Source: Agrococcus sp. Marseille-Q4369
GTDB taxonomy: Bacteria; Actinomycetota; Actinomycetes; Actinomycetales; Microbacteriaceae
Length of the DNA stretch: 64,000 nucleotides
Direction: 5' to 3'
Assembly: GCF_018308945.1 (NCBI RefSeq)
Contig: NZ_CP070501.1
Coordinates: forward strand, 992,001-1,056,000
The notes under the pieces are model-generated. The model was not told the DNA's origin, did no database searches, and saw only the letters and a program-made list of their open reading frames with translations. The translations under genes and the position numbers were made by a program. Position 1 is the first letter of the stretch. Each line of letters begins with the position of its first letter. Below, piece after piece: positions 1-8,731 of the stretch.

Positions 1-88
1 CCTCGCGCACCTCGACCTCGGCCGTTCGTCGGCCCACGGCGCCCTGGACGGCGGCGAGCACGGCGGACGAGAGCGAGGAGGGCTGCAT
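1..88 (-). CDS. N-terminal fragment of an unidentified protein, cut by the window edge
   Basis: Only 29 codons are inside the window, beginning MQPSSLSSAVLAAVQGAVG and rich in Ala/Val/Ser. The start codon at 88 lies six nucleotides behind a TACCCT hexamer on the same strand, the leaderless arrangement seen repeatedly in this window, and the reading frame is open to the edge. These two facts support a real gene divergent from the lipoprotein at 151. The fragment is too short to name. Confidence 0.5.
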   Translation of the reverse strand, partial: MQPSSLSSAVLAAVQGAVGRRTAEVEVRE

Positions 89-94
89 CCCTCT

Positions 95-100
95 AGGGTA
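95..100 (-). promoter_or_regulatory. Putative -10 box of a leaderless transcript (edge gene)
   Basis: TACCCT on the minus strand, then a 6-nt spacer, then ATG at 88. Fits the actinobacterial TANNNT -10 pattern; no ribosome binding site could fit if transcription starts at the ATG. Inferred by pattern only. Confidence 0.45.
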
Positions 101-138
101 CTGCGCGCGCCTCGACCGCCTCGGCCCTGGAGCGCCCG

Positions 139-144
139 TAGTCT
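139..144 (+). promoter_or_regulatory. Putative -10 box of a leaderless transcript (lipoprotein at 151)
   Basis: TAGTCT, a 6-nt spacer, then ATG at 151. No Shine-Dalgarno-like sequence is present in the spacer. Inferred by pattern only. Confidence 0.45.
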
Positions 145-150
145 GACAGC

Positions 151-741
151 ATGCCGAGCCGTACCCAGCGCATCCGTCGTCTCCTGCCCGCCGCGATCAT
201 CGCCTCGGCGACCGCGCTCGCGCTGACGGGGTGCGAGCCGGGCGTGCTCGCGCCGAGCGAGTCGCCGACGCCGTCGGCCTCGAGCTCGCCCACCGCGACG
301 CCCTCGCCCTCGGCGACGACGACGCCGGTCGAGAGCCCCGAGCCGACGCCCGCGCCGACCGGCTCCGCGCTGCCGACGACCCCGCCCGTCGCGGGCGACG
401 TGCCGTGCTCGCAGGTCTACACGGCCGACCAGCTCTACGCGTTCAACCCGAACTTCGCCCCGTCGAGCGACGCCGGCTCACTGCCGGGCGCGATCTCGGA
501 CATCGTGGATGCGGGCGGCACCGTCTGCGCATACCAGCACGTCACGGGCGGCGACCGACTCGTCGTCGGCGTGCTGCAGGAGGCCGCGGGCTTCCAGGCG
601 CCCGCGTTCGAGACGGTCGGCGACCTCGGCGTCGCGACAGCGCCGTCGGGCGGCACGGTCGTGAGCGTCGCCTCGCAGTACTTCACGAGCGAGCAGGACG
701 CGCGCGAGGTGCTCGACCAGGTGATCGCCAACCTGGGCTGA
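151..741 (+). CDS. Secreted lipoprotein of unknown function
   Basis: 196 residues. A basic N-terminus (MPSRTQRIRRL) and a short hydrophobic stretch lead to a lipobox LALTGC at about residues 23-28, so the product should be lipid-anchored outside the membrane. Residues about 30-75 are a Ser/Thr/Pro/Ala-rich linker of low complexity. The rest is a folded domain of about 115 residues with two cysteines (in PCSQVY and GTVCAY) that could form a disulphide. I recognise no family. The start is set by the upstream TAGTCT box and by the signal peptide. Confidence 0.75.
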   Translation: MPSRTQRIRRLLPAAIIASATALALTGCEPGVLAPSESPTPSASSSPTATPSPSATTTPVESPEPTPAPTGSALPTTPPVAGDVPCSQVYTADQLYAFNPNFAPSSDAGSLPGAISDIVDAGGTVCAYQHVTGGDRLVVGVLQEAAGFQAPAFETVGDLGVATAPSGGTVVSVASQYFTSEQDAREVLDQVIANLG

Positions 742-756
742 CGCCCACCGACTCCC

Positions 757-805
757 GCTGGTTGAGCCGCTCCGCGCGCGCCAGCGCGCTGAGCGAGTCG
801 AAACC
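757..805. repeat. REP-like intergenic palindrome
   Basis: The gap between two convergent genes contains GCTGGTTGAG, then a GC palindrome (GCGCGCGCCAGCGCGC region), then GAGCGAGTCGAAAC. It has the same layout as the elements at 16007 and 32648 (a TCGA-containing edge, internal palindrome, TTGAG/CTCGA edge), here the most diverged copy. It may double as a bidirectional terminator. Confidence 0.45.
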
Positions 806-812
806 CGCCGAG

Positions 813-1604
813 TCAGCCGATCTTGACGAGCGCCTTCACGTCATCCACCGCACCATCCTCGAGCGCCTCATCCTCCGCCCGCACCGCCACCGACCGCAGT
901 GTGATCGGGTTCCGCGCCGTCGTCGCCCAGGCCGTCTCGAGCGCATCCGCCCCCGTCGCGATGCGGATGAGGCTCTGCCTCGGCGCGAGCCCGGTCGGGT
1001 CGACGACGAACCACTCCCCGTCGATGAGCACTTCGGCGACGGCGTGGAAGTCGGGCGGCTGCAGGCCCGGCGCGTAGACGCCGACGTAGCGCGCGGGGAT
1101 GCCGGCCGCGCGCGCGAGGCTGATCATGACGTGCGCGTAGTCGCGGCACATCCCGCCGCTCTTGCGGATCGTGTCCACCGCGGTGTCGTCGATCTCCGAG
1201 AGCGAGGGCGAGTAGGTGAAGCCGCGCGCGATCCAGTTGCGCATCGCGGCGATCTGCTCGTGGCCGCTCGCGCGCCCGAAGCGCTCGTCGACGAAGCCGC
1301 GCAGCGCGCTCGCCTCGACGTAGCGCGAGTCGTCGAGGTAGCGCGCCGGGTCCCCCTCCTCGATCGGCCGCTCGAGCCCCGAGACGGCCGATCGGATCTC
1401 GACCTCGAGCTGCCCTGCGGGTGCGGTGAAGACGAGCTCGCGGGTGTCGTGCTGAGCCGGTTGGATGCGCCACTCGACGGGCGCGTCGTCGACGGTGACG
1501 TCGATGTCGTCGTCGGATGCGTAGGCCGCGGCGGGCAGGACGAGGAGCGTGACGTCGGTCTCACCCACGAGCGACATCGAGAAGGTGGCGTGGGTGGTGC
1601 GCAT
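813..1604 (-). CDS. Transglutaminase-like cysteine peptidase fold protein
   Basis: 263 residues, soluble, no signal peptide. Residues about 1-80 form a beta-rich N-terminal domain typical of the bacterial transglutaminase N-terminal region. Residues about 115-205 carry the transglutaminase core with all three catalytic positions visible: C153 in GGMCRDYAH, H187 in DFHAVAEV and D202 in VVDPTG. The family includes amide-hydrolysing or cross-linking enzymes; the substrate cannot be told from sequence. A GGGAG box lies about nine bases upstream of the start. It is convergent with the lipoprotein and lies just downstream of the pilus operon on the same strand, but nothing links it to pili. Confidence 0.85.
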   Translation of the reverse strand: MRTTHATFSMSLVGETDVTLLVLPAAAYASDDDIDVTVDDAPVEWRIQPAQHDTRELVFTAPAGQLEVEIRSAVSGLERPIEEGDPARYLDDSRYVEASALRGFVDERFGRASGHEQIAAMRNWIARGFTYSPSLSEIDDTAVDTIRKSGGMCRDYAHVMISLARAAGIPARYVGVYAPGLQPPDFHAVAEVLIDGEWFVVDPTGLAPRQSLIRIATGADALETAWATTARNPITLRSVAVRAEDEALEDGAVDDVKALVKIG

Positions 1605-1643
1605 TGCACCGATTCTCCCACACCGCCCTCTCGAGGACGCGCC

Positions 1644-2327
1644 TCACGGACCGGCGAGCGAGCTGCGGAAGACGTAGAGGTAGCCGACGATCTCTGCCGT
1701 GCCGGGCTGGTCGTCGACCGCTGCGGTCAGCGTCGTGCTCGTCACCGAGGCGAGGCGCGTGCCCATCTGCAGCTGCTGCATGAACTCGCCGAGTTCCGTC
1801 GTGCCACCGCTCGCCGAGATCGTGAAGGGCAGCGCCGCGAAGTTCTGGTCGTTGATGAGCGGGTTCGTGTGGGGCGTGGGTGCGCTCGGCTCGGAGGGTG
1901 CGGCTGCGGGATCCGCGGCCTGGTCGCTCGACCCGTCCGCTGGCTCAGCAGGCTCCGCCGGCGCCTCCTGCACGGGCGGCACGTAGGCGATGGCATCGCT
2001 GTTCGTCACCGACTGCAGCGTCACCTCGGTCTCCTCCGCAAGTGCCTCGAGCTGTCGCATGAACTCGGCGTAGCCGGCCTCTGCGGGGATGCCCTCGGCG
2101 AGCGAGGCGAGCTCGACCTCGTACTGCGGCAGCTTGGCGGCCGACTCCTCGAGCACCGTGATCCGCGCCTGGTGGATGGCGTTCTGCTGCTCGACCATCG
2201 CGAGGTCATCGCGCGCGGTCGCCGCGGCCTGCAGGTCGGGCGAGATGACGCCGAACCACGTGCCGGCCGCGATGCCGACCGCGAGGAGGCCCGAGCCGAG
2301 GCTCCAGAGCCGATCCGATGCCTTCAC
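1644..2327 (-). CDS. pilO: Type IV pilus inner-membrane alignment protein PilO-like
   Basis: 227 residues. One N-terminal membrane segment (about 8-30), a periplasm-side coiled coil (about 32-80, regular Ala/Leu/Glu heptads) and a C-terminal ferredoxin-like domain, the PilO layout. A Pro/Ala/Glu-rich linker around residues 120-160 is an unusual insertion. PilO pairs with PilN to couple the cytoplasmic PilM ring to the pilus machine. Last gene of the 11-gene operon; its start overlaps the pilN stop by 4 bp (ATGA), which implies translational coupling. The call rests on architecture and position rather than on sharp motifs. Confidence 0.75.
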   Translation of the reverse strand: MKASDRLWSLGSGLLAVGIAAGTWFGVISPDLQAAATARDDLAMVEQQNAIHQARITVLEESAAKLPQYEVELASLAEGIPAEAGYAEFMRQLEALAEETEVTLQSVTNSDAIAYVPPVQEAPAEPAEPADGSSDQAADPAAAPSEPSAPTPHTNPLINDQNFAALPFTISASGGTTELGEFMQQLQMGTRLASVTSTTLTAAVDDQPGTAEIVGYLYVFRSSLAGP

Positions 2328-3082
2328 TGCTGGCCCTCCTCGCCGCTGGCTTCCGCATCCGTGCTGCCCTCGGCGCCGGCGGCGGGCTGGCCCTGTTCCG
2401 GCTGCGCCTGCACGGTCGGCGGGAAGCGGTTCGTGTAGGCGCCCTCGTCGAGGTGCACGACGAAGGTCGAGTCGACGATGCCCTCCTCAGGTGTCACCGT
2501 CTGCGTCGGCACCTGCGCGTCGACGAATCCGGGGATCCCTTCGAGCGCATCCACGACGTCGGGCAGCATCGCGGTGCTCCGCACGGTGAACGTCACCGTC
2601 GCGACGCGTGCACCCTGCAGCGGCGCCACCGGCTGCGCGTGCCCGGCCATGGGCGAGCTGCCCTCGGCCGAGACGCTCACGAGCGTCGCCCCCTCCGGCA
2701 GGGTCGCGACGATCCCGTCGATCACGCTCCGCCAGTCGATCTCGGTGCCGGTCGCGACCTCGCGCGCCGCCTGGCGCGCCTCGATCTCCGCCTCGACCGC
2801 GAGCACGTCGGCGAACTCGGCCTGACGGGCGAGCAGCTCGACGGTCCGCGCCTCAGCGACGGCGAGCTCGACCTCGGCCGCGAGGGCCTGGAGCTTCGCG
2901 GCGGCGGTGCCGCCGCCTGCGCTCACGATGAGCACGATGGCCGCCGCGACGATGCCGCGCCGCACCCCTCGGCTCTTGCGCGCGGCCAGCACTTCGCCCG
3001 GCAGCAGGTTGACGGCCGGCTGCGTGCCGAGCATCAGCGGAGCGGGCTCGCCGCTCCCGATGGTGATCCCGAAGACCTTCAT
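2324..3082 (-). CDS. pilN: Type IV pilus assembly protein PilN
   Basis: 252 residues. The cytoplasmic N-terminus has the PilN signature AVNLLPGEVL (about residues 23-32), the segment that inserts into the PilM groove. It is followed by one membrane helix (about 43-62), a coiled coil (about 64-110) and a C-terminal domain. A Gln/Glu/Ala-rich tail follows. PilN bridges PilM and PilO. The start overlaps the pilM stop by 4 bp (ATGA), and the end overlaps pilO the same way. Confidence 0.85.
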   Translation of the reverse strand: MKVFGITIGSGEPAPLMLGTQPAVNLLPGEVLAARKSRGVRRGIVAAAIVLIVSAGGGTAAAKLQALAAEVELAVAEARTVELLARQAEFADVLAVEAEIEARQAAREVATGTEIDWRSVIDGIVATLPEGATLVSVSAEGSSPMAGHAQPVAPLQGARVATVTFTVRSTAMLPDVVDALEGIPGFVDAQVPTQTVTPEEGIVDSTFVVHLDEGAYTNRFPPTVQAQPEQGQPAAGAEGSTDAEASGEEGQQ

Positions 3083-4113
3083 GCTGCACTCCGCATCGCC
3101 AGGCCGAGCGCGACGGCCGCTCGGTTCGCCGCGCCGCTCGTGCGAGGACGGTCGCGCTCCTTCGTCAGCACCGAGGCGAGCGGGTCGCCCCAGTCGATGG
3201 GCATGCGCATCACCTCGCCCAGCGCAGCGGGGAACCCGCCGAGGCTCGCGCCGTCGCCCGTCAGCACGACGCGGCGCACCGGCAGGTCGGGTCGCGAGCT
3301 CGCGAAGTAGGAGACGGTGTTGCGCACGCCGGTGACGAGCTCGCCCGTCACCTCGCGGATCGCCTCGATGACGGGCTGGTCGTGCGGCATGAAGCCGTTC
3401 ATGCCGAGGCCGAGCGTGCGCTTCGCGTCCTCCGCGATCGGTCGCTCGAGATGCAGCCGCGTGTGCAGGGTCTGCGTCACCTCGTCGCCGCCGGTCGGGA
3501 TGATGCGCACGAAGTGCGGCACACCGGCCCGTGAGATGACGACCGTGGTCGTGTGGGCGCCGACGTCGACGACGGCGATCGCGTCGCCGTCGTCGGCCCG
3601 CTGCGGCAGCGCCCTCGTGAGCGCGAAGGGCACGAAGTCGACGGCGACCGTCTCGAGCCTCGCGCGCCTGACGGCCTCGATCGTCGAGAGCACGCCCTCC
3701 TTGACGGCCGCGACCAGGAGCCCGTGCACCTGGCCGTGGCCAGCGTCGCCGATCGGGTAGAAGTCGAGGATCGCCTCCGAGATCGGCACCGGCAGCAGAT
3801 CCTGCACCTGGAAGGGCAGCGACTCGCGGATCATCGGCAGTGGCGCGGCCGGCACCGTCAGCTCGCGAGCGAGCACGCGGTCGTTGCCGACGCCCAGGAC
3901 GACGCGCTTGCTCGTGAACTTGCCGCGCTTCCAGAGCTCACGCAGAGCGCCGGTGACGACGTGCGGCTCCATCACCTCGCCGCGCACGACGGCACCGGGC
4001 GGGAGCGCGATCGAGTGGTAGCGCGCGAGCGCCATGCCCTTTCGGGTGCGCGTGACCTCGGCTGCGCGGATGCCCGTCGCGCCGATGTCGAGTCCGACCA
4101 TGCGGTTCGCCAT
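3079..4113 (-). CDS. pilM: Type IV pilus assembly actin-like ATPase PilM
   Basis: 344 residues, the usual PilM length. Actin-fold nucleotide-binding motifs are visible: GLDIGATGIRAAEV at about residues 8-21 (phosphate 1), VVDVGAHTTTVVI at about 190 (phosphate 2) and VVLTGDGASLGGF at about 295 (adenosine loop). PilM is a cytoplasmic ring component that binds the N-terminal peptide of PilN, encoded next. It is separated from pilD by 10 bp and overlaps pilN by 4 bp. Confidence 0.92.
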   Translation of the reverse strand: MANRMVGLDIGATGIRAAEVTRTRKGMALARYHSIALPPGAVVRGEVMEPHVVTGALRELWKRGKFTSKRVVLGVGNDRVLARELTVPAAPLPMIRESLPFQVQDLLPVPISEAILDFYPIGDAGHGQVHGLLVAAVKEGVLSTIEAVRRARLETVAVDFVPFALTRALPQRADDGDAIAVVDVGAHTTTVVISRAGVPHFVRIIPTGGDEVTQTLHTRLHLERPIAEDAKRTLGLGMNGFMPHDQPVIEAIREVTGELVTGVRNTVSYFASSRPDLPVRRVVLTGDGASLGGFPAALGEVMRMPIDWGDPLASVLTKERDRPRTSGAANRAAVALGLAMRSAA

Positions 4114-4123
4114 CGGATCCCCC

Positions 4124-4951
4124 TTATTCCAGTCCTACGAGCTGCAGGTATCCGTGCCAGATCGGCTCGCCTGCGAAGACGGCCACCGCGGCTGCGAGCA
4201 GCATCCACGGGCCGAACGGGATGCCGCTGCCGCGCTTGGCGCGGCCCAGTGCGACGAGCACGAGTGCGAACGCACCGCCGAGCAGGAAGGCGCCGAACCC
4301 GCCGACCGCGAGCTCACCCCAGCCGAGCCAGCCGAGCGCCAGGCCAAGAAGACCGGCGAGCTTGACGTCGCCGAGTCCCATGCCGGCCGGGTAGGCGAAC
4401 GCCATGGCGAAGTAGGCGGCGAAGAGGATGCTGGCGCCCGCCGCGGCGCGGAGCAGCGCTCCCCACTCGCCCGTGACCGCCGCAGCGGTGGCGAGGAGCG
4501 CTCCGACGACGATGTACGACGGCAGCACGATGACGTCCGGCAGCCGCTGGGTGTCGAGGTCGATCCAGGCGAGCGCGATGCCGACCGCGGCCAGCACCGC
4601 GAACGCGAGCGTCTCGGCGACCGGACCGATCGCAGTGATCGACGGCTGCTCGAGCGCCGCCCACGGCGCGAAGCGCAGCGCGACTGCAGCGAACACGACC
4701 CCGGTGAGCAGCTCGATCATCGGATAACGCGGCGAGATCCGCACGCTGCAGTCGCGGCAGCGGCCACGCAGCACCAACCAGCTGACCACGGGCACGTTGT
4801 CGAAAGGCCGGATGCGGATCCCGCACCCGCCGCACGCGCTCGGGGGGCTCACGATCGAGCGCCCCGCCGGCACCCGGAAGATAACGACGTTGAGGAACGA
4901 TCCGATCAGAAGCCCGAACGCACCGGTGACGCCCGCGACCGCCGCGCTCAC
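4124..4951 (-). CDS. pilD: Prepilin peptidase / N-methyltransferase PilD
   Basis: About 275 residues, multispanning membrane protein that cleaves class III leader peptides of the pilins encoded in this operon and methylates their new N-terminus. Visible: the N-terminal GSFLNVVIFRVP motif, two CxxC pairs (CGGC and CRDC) around the cytosolic loop, and the two catalytic aspartates in WIDLDTQRLPD and in GLGDVKLAG (the GxGD motif). I take the GTG at 4951 rather than the longer ATG at 4996: it overlaps the upstream TGA as GTGA and has GGGAG eight bases upstream, whereas the longer form would overlap the previous gene by 49 bp. Confidence 0.9.
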   Translation of the reverse strand: MSAAVAGVTGAFGLLIGSFLNVVIFRVPAGRSIVSPPSACGGCGIRIRPFDNVPVVSWLVLRGRCRDCSVRISPRYPMIELLTGVVFAAVALRFAPWAALEQPSITAIGPVAETLAFAVLAAVGIALAWIDLDTQRLPDVIVLPSYIVVGALLATAAAVTGEWGALLRAAAGASILFAAYFAMAFAYPAGMGLGDVKLAGLLGLALGWLGWGELAVGGFGAFLLGGAFALVLVALGRAKRGSGIPFGPWMLLAAAVAVFAGEPIWHGYLQLVGLE

Positions 4952-6654
4952 CGCCAGCTCCCGTCGGCGTTGACCGCGGGATCGACCTCGAACCATGTGG
5001 AAACGCCATAGTTGGAGTTCATGGGCGACAGGAAGTGTGGCGGTGAGCGGTAGAGCAGGCGATCGTCGTAGACGTACCTCTTGATGTAGCCGCTGTATTG
5101 CGCGACGGCACCTCGATACCGCTGGACGATAGAACCCCGTACGTTCAGCAGTCCGTTCATGTCACCGCCCTTCGTGAAATTCTGGACGGTGAAGCTGCGA
5201 AGAGCCATGATCGCGCCATCGATGTGTCGATCAGGACTGTCGATGGAGCAACGGTCTCGACCGCTCACCCTGGTGCAGGAATAGGCGGGGTTGTGCACCC
5301 AGACGGTGTTGCCGATAAGTCCCAGGAGGTCGCGATCAGGATCGCCGTACCTGAGGTCCCCCACCACATAGGCATAGTTCTCCGCCGCCAGGGTCACCTG
5401 ACCGTTCAGAGTGCCCTCGACGAACAGATCGCCATTGGTGCAGCCGTAGGCCGCAACGGTGCCTATCGCGGCGGGTACGATCTCGTTCGGAAGTGGGTAG
5501 CCCACACCGTTGCTGTTCGTCGCGTTCGAGCAGTAGGCCGGTTGCGACGCCAGGTAGTTCGGGTCGCCAACGGGACGCGACGCATTCTGCACGTAGATCG
5601 CGCCGTTCTCGGGTACGCGCATCCGAGCACCATCGGCGTGGCCGAGCTGGCCGGCGTTCTTGCCGACCGCGCCGCAGCTGGTCGGGTTCGGTGTGCTCGT
5701 GAGCGGCCTCGTCGACTTTGTCAACGGCGAGCGCACCTGCATATAGCCATCCCCGGTCAACGTGATCCGGGTGGGACCGGTGAACACGCAACCCCATTCG
5801 AGCGCGTCCGTACGGATGTCGGTGTTGGTCTGAGGCATCTCCAGTCGATTGCGATAGAACGGGCCGCCCCATTGCGGATCGCCGCGGTTGAACGTCGCTC
5901 GGTCCGTCGAGTCGCACCCAGTGCGCTTGAAGCGCATGCCGGTCGCCGAGTCGCGCTGGGTCCAGGCCGAGGAGACCTCGTCGTTGAAGGTCGCCGTACA
6001 GACGACGATCACATCATTGGAGTGCACCCTGCCGGTGACCACGTCGCCGTTGTCGAAGTTGATGTTGGTGCAGGTCGAGGGCCGCGCCCACTGGTAGTTG
6101 CTGCACGTGGACGACTGGCCGCTCTGCCACGGATCGAGGGTCTCGAAGTCGGTGAAGTACAGGTACCTGAGGAAGCCATCCTGCCGAAGGTCTGCGATGA
6201 CAGTACGGATCTCTTGCCCGACCATGCCGGTGGAACGCAGCCGGACCGTCCCGTGAGCGTCGTACTGACTGGCGTCGACCTCGTAGCGGAACAGGGCAGC
6301 GCCGTCGCTACCAGCGACGGTTGCCCAGCTGCCGTCGAACCCGAACGCCGGGTTCGAACGGTCGGGGCGTAGGACCGCCGCGCTCGTGCGACTGAACGGC
6401 GCGCTGACGTTACCCTTGTACACGTAGTCCCACTGCGCGGTGATGCGACTGGAGTACTCCTCAACTCCCGCGTACGCAGCGGCGAGCGCTCCATTCGTGG
6501 AGACATCTTGGCGCGCATGCCGTTGACCCGCCGCGACGAAGGCGATCATGGTCGCGAGCAGAGCGATCGCGAGCGCACCGACGCCCAGCACCATGATGAG
6601 CGCGGCGCCGCGCTCGCGATCCTCAATCGGCCGTCGAAGTTGCTGGTACATCAT
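4948..6654 (-). CDS. PilX-like pilus-associated membrane protein
   Basis: 568 residues. The N-terminus has RERGAALIMVLGVGALAIAL, the PilX N-terminal class: a hydrophobic pilin-like helix (about 17-45) preceded by charged residues but without the canonical Gly|Phe-x3-Glu cleavage site. The following 500 residues form a large exported region with several cysteine pairs and no family I recognise. PilX-type proteins are minor pilin or tip components. It sits between the two prepilin genes and pilD. Third positions carry visibly more A/T than in pilB, pilT or pilC. Confidence 0.75.
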   Translation of the reverse strand: MMYQQLRRPIEDRERGAALIMVLGVGALAIALLATMIAFVAAGQRHARQDVSTNGALAAAYAGVEEYSSRITAQWDYVYKGNVSAPFSRTSAAVLRPDRSNPAFGFDGSWATVAGSDGAALFRYEVDASQYDAHGTVRLRSTGMVGQEIRTVIADLRQDGFLRYLYFTDFETLDPWQSGQSSTCSNYQWARPSTCTNINFDNGDVVTGRVHSNDVIVVCTATFNDEVSSAWTQRDSATGMRFKRTGCDSTDRATFNRGDPQWGGPFYRNRLEMPQTNTDIRTDALEWGCVFTGPTRITLTGDGYMQVRSPLTKSTRPLTSTPNPTSCGAVGKNAGQLGHADGARMRVPENGAIYVQNASRPVGDPNYLASQPAYCSNATNSNGVGYPLPNEIVPAAIGTVAAYGCTNGDLFVEGTLNGQVTLAAENYAYVVGDLRYGDPDRDLLGLIGNTVWVHNPAYSCTRVSGRDRCSIDSPDRHIDGAIMALRSFTVQNFTKGGDMNGLLNVRGSIVQRYRGAVAQYSGYIKRYVYDDRLLYRSPPHFLSPMNSNYGVSTWFEVDPAVNADGSWR

Positions 6655-6659
6655 GTTCC

Positions 6660-7334
6660 CTATCTCGTGGCGTCCAGATTGGGGAGCCCGAGGGTGCGCT
6701 CGATGCGGGTGGGAGCGACCCGACCGGTCGAGTCGGCTCGCACCGAGAGCGAAACGCGCACCGCCACGACGAGACCGAGCTCAGCAGACGTGAGCGGACG
6801 GTCGATGAGTGAGCCGTCCGCGAGTTCGTAGCGGAACAGCGATCCGACACTCGTTCCGTTGACTCGGCTGCCGGGTACGAGCACATCTCGCGTGATCGTC
6901 TGCCGGCTGACGGCCGGTCGATCGAAGACCCAGCGGCCGCTCACGACGCGTCCCATCACGCGGGTCTCGACCAGCTCACCGGACGAAGTGACCTCCAGGG
7001 TCACGCGGGTCGGCGTCGTCGGCCCCGACGCGACGTCGGTGTCAAAGAAGGCGTGCAGGGATACGGAGCGCTGATTGCCGGCCTCGAATGCAGGGAGCAC
7101 TTGCGTACCCCGGCTGACGATCGAGCCCGCGTGGATGACTCGTTCGATGCGCTGCATGCCGACTGAGGCGCCGCCGGTGCTGTCGTGCTGAGCCTCCTGA
7201 CGCGTGAAGGTACTCGAGAGCGCCACGAAGAGCATTGTCAGGAGCGTCATCACCACAGCTAGCACCGAGATCGCGACGAGCATCTCGATGAGCGTCAGCC
7301 CGCGATCCCCTGGACGCGCATTCCGCCGGCTCAT
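6660..7334 (-). CDS. Minor prepilin, PilW-like
   Basis: 224 residues from the chosen ATG at 7334, which forms a 4-bp ATGA overlap with the stop of the upstream prepilin gene; the open frame extends further upstream but that part would lie inside the neighbour. A class III leader ends at ARPGDRG|LTLIEMLVAI: Gly at -1, Glu at +5, then a hydrophobic helix. The remainder is a beta-rich pilin globular domain. Probable minor pilin priming assembly or sitting at the tip, processed by PilD. Only 5 bp separate it from the PilX-like gene. Confidence 0.82.
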   Translation of the reverse strand: MSRRNARPGDRGLTLIEMLVAISVLAVVMTLLTMLFVALSSTFTRQEAQHDSTGGASVGMQRIERVIHAGSIVSRGTQVLPAFEAGNQRSVSLHAFFDTDVASGPTTPTRVTLEVTSSGELVETRVMGRVVSGRWVFDRPAVSRQTITRDVLVPGSRVNGTSVGSLFRYELADGSLIDRPLTSAELGLVVAVRVSLSVRADSTGRVAPTRIERTLGLPNLDATR

Positions 7335-8665
7335 GGCGTGCTCGGCAGACGCGGGTCGAGTGTCACGACGTTGGTTCCGCGCACTCTCGCGCCGAATGAA
7401 GAGGCCGAGATGGGCACTGGCGTATCGGATCCCACGCGCGTGGCTTCCCACGCACCGAAAGGCAGTGCAATGTAGGTGTTCGCCTCCACGCGGCTTGAGA
7501 AGACGAACTCCTGATGACTACTGCACTGCGGGTCACCGGAGCGTCCCTCTGCGCGTCGGACGCGCAGGTTGTTGACTGTGCTGTCTACGCGGATCAGCCC
7601 CATTGGCACTTGCAGCGACGCTCGACCGTTCGGTGCGACGCTCACCTCGGGAGATGCGCCTGCAGCGAGTTGTCGGCCCTCGACGACCGCCGTCGGCCAG
7701 GACATCGGATCGACCGAGGCGCAAGCGGCCGCTGCCTCGTCGCTGTAGACGCCCGCGAACATGCGATAGGGCACGCGCGGATGGACCTCGATGGCTTGCG
7801 CAGTAGTGACTCGCTGTGGGGTCACGTAGCGCGGCCCGTACGTGCTCGCCAAGGTTGCCTGCAACCCACTCGGAATAGTGATGGACGAACCGCGCGGCAA
7901 TGGGGCGACGGGCACTGGAGTCAGGGTTACGTCGAGCCTCCCACCCAAGTCGTACTGGAACTGGAAGCTCTGCGTGCCGCCGGCTTCGACAACCACGCCG
8001 GTACGACTCGGAGTCTTTTCGAAGACGCCAACGTAGTTGGGCTTCGAAAGCGCCACGGTATAGGTGCCCTTGGTGACTTGTAGGAAAAAGGCGCAGCCGA
8101 AGGCGTCGGTCTGCGTCGCCGCGATGGGGGCGCCGTCAGCGGTCGGAGTGAGGCTAACGGAGATGCCGGGCGCACCCTCGCCGAGAGAATCGATGACCGA
8201 CACGAGCACGGTGCCCTTGGTGGAGTCGTTTAGCCGGTCGGGCGAGTCCAGGACAGTGTCGGCGCGAACTGGGGCCCCGCCCGGCCAGGTCACCGTCACG
8301 TTCACCCGCTTGTAGCTCAGCGTCTCGCGACCGGTTCCGCAGCTGACGTCTGCGCCGGTCGCGCTCACCCATTCGGTCTCGCGCGTCACGGTGAAGGTCG
8401 TGTCGTTGAGCGTGACTGGCCGAGTTACGTCGTTTACGCCGAATAGGTCTCCAGCGTCTCGCACGAGGTCGATCTCTTCGGCGGCGATGTTTGCCGCCAC
8501 ATGCTGATTCTGCGAAGCACGCGTGATGCCGACGAGCTGCACGAGAGAGGAGAGCACCAGGGTCGAGATGATCGCGAAGACGAACATCGCGACCAGCACC
8601 TCGATGAGCGTCATCCCGCCTTCGCCAGAGTTGACGAAGCGGACTCGCTCGTTGAGATGGCCCAC
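7331..8665 (-). CDS. Minor prepilin, PilV-like, with carboxypeptidase-regulatory/Ig-like domain
   Basis: 444 residues, long for a minor pilin. The leader ends at NSGEGG|MTLIEVLVAM (Gly at -1, Glu at +5), so it is a PilD substrate. After the pilin helix and a short beta domain, residues about 155-240 have the pattern of a transthyretin-like carboxypeptidase regulatory or Cna-B domain (SLGEGAPGISVSL, TDAFGCAFFLQVTKGTYTVAL), a fold used in surface adhesins. The C-terminal 200 residues are unassigned. The extra domain suggests a tip adhesin (inference). Codon use is less GC-biased than in the ATPase genes. Confidence 0.8.
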   Translation of the reverse strand: MGHLNERVRFVNSGEGGMTLIEVLVAMFVFAIISTLVLSSLVQLVGITRASQNQHVAANIAAEEIDLVRDAGDLFGVNDVTRPVTLNDTTFTVTRETEWVSATGADVSCGTGRETLSYKRVNVTVTWPGGAPVRADTVLDSPDRLNDSTKGTVLVSVIDSLGEGAPGISVSLTPTADGAPIAATQTDAFGCAFFLQVTKGTYTVALSKPNYVGVFEKTPSRTGVVVEAGGTQSFQFQYDLGGRLDVTLTPVPVAPLPRGSSITIPSGLQATLASTYGPRYVTPQRVTTAQAIEVHPRVPYRMFAGVYSDEAAAACASVDPMSWPTAVVEGRQLAAGASPEVSVAPNGRASLQVPMGLIRVDSTVNNLRVRRAEGRSGDPQCSSHQEFVFSSRVEANTYIALPFGAWEATRVGSDTPVPISASSFGARVRGTNVVTLDPRLPSTP

Positions 8666-8731
8666 GGTGCCCTCCTCTCAAGTCATTGGGGCGATTGCAG
8701 CCGTCGACCAGCTGCGAACCGAGCCTTTAGC

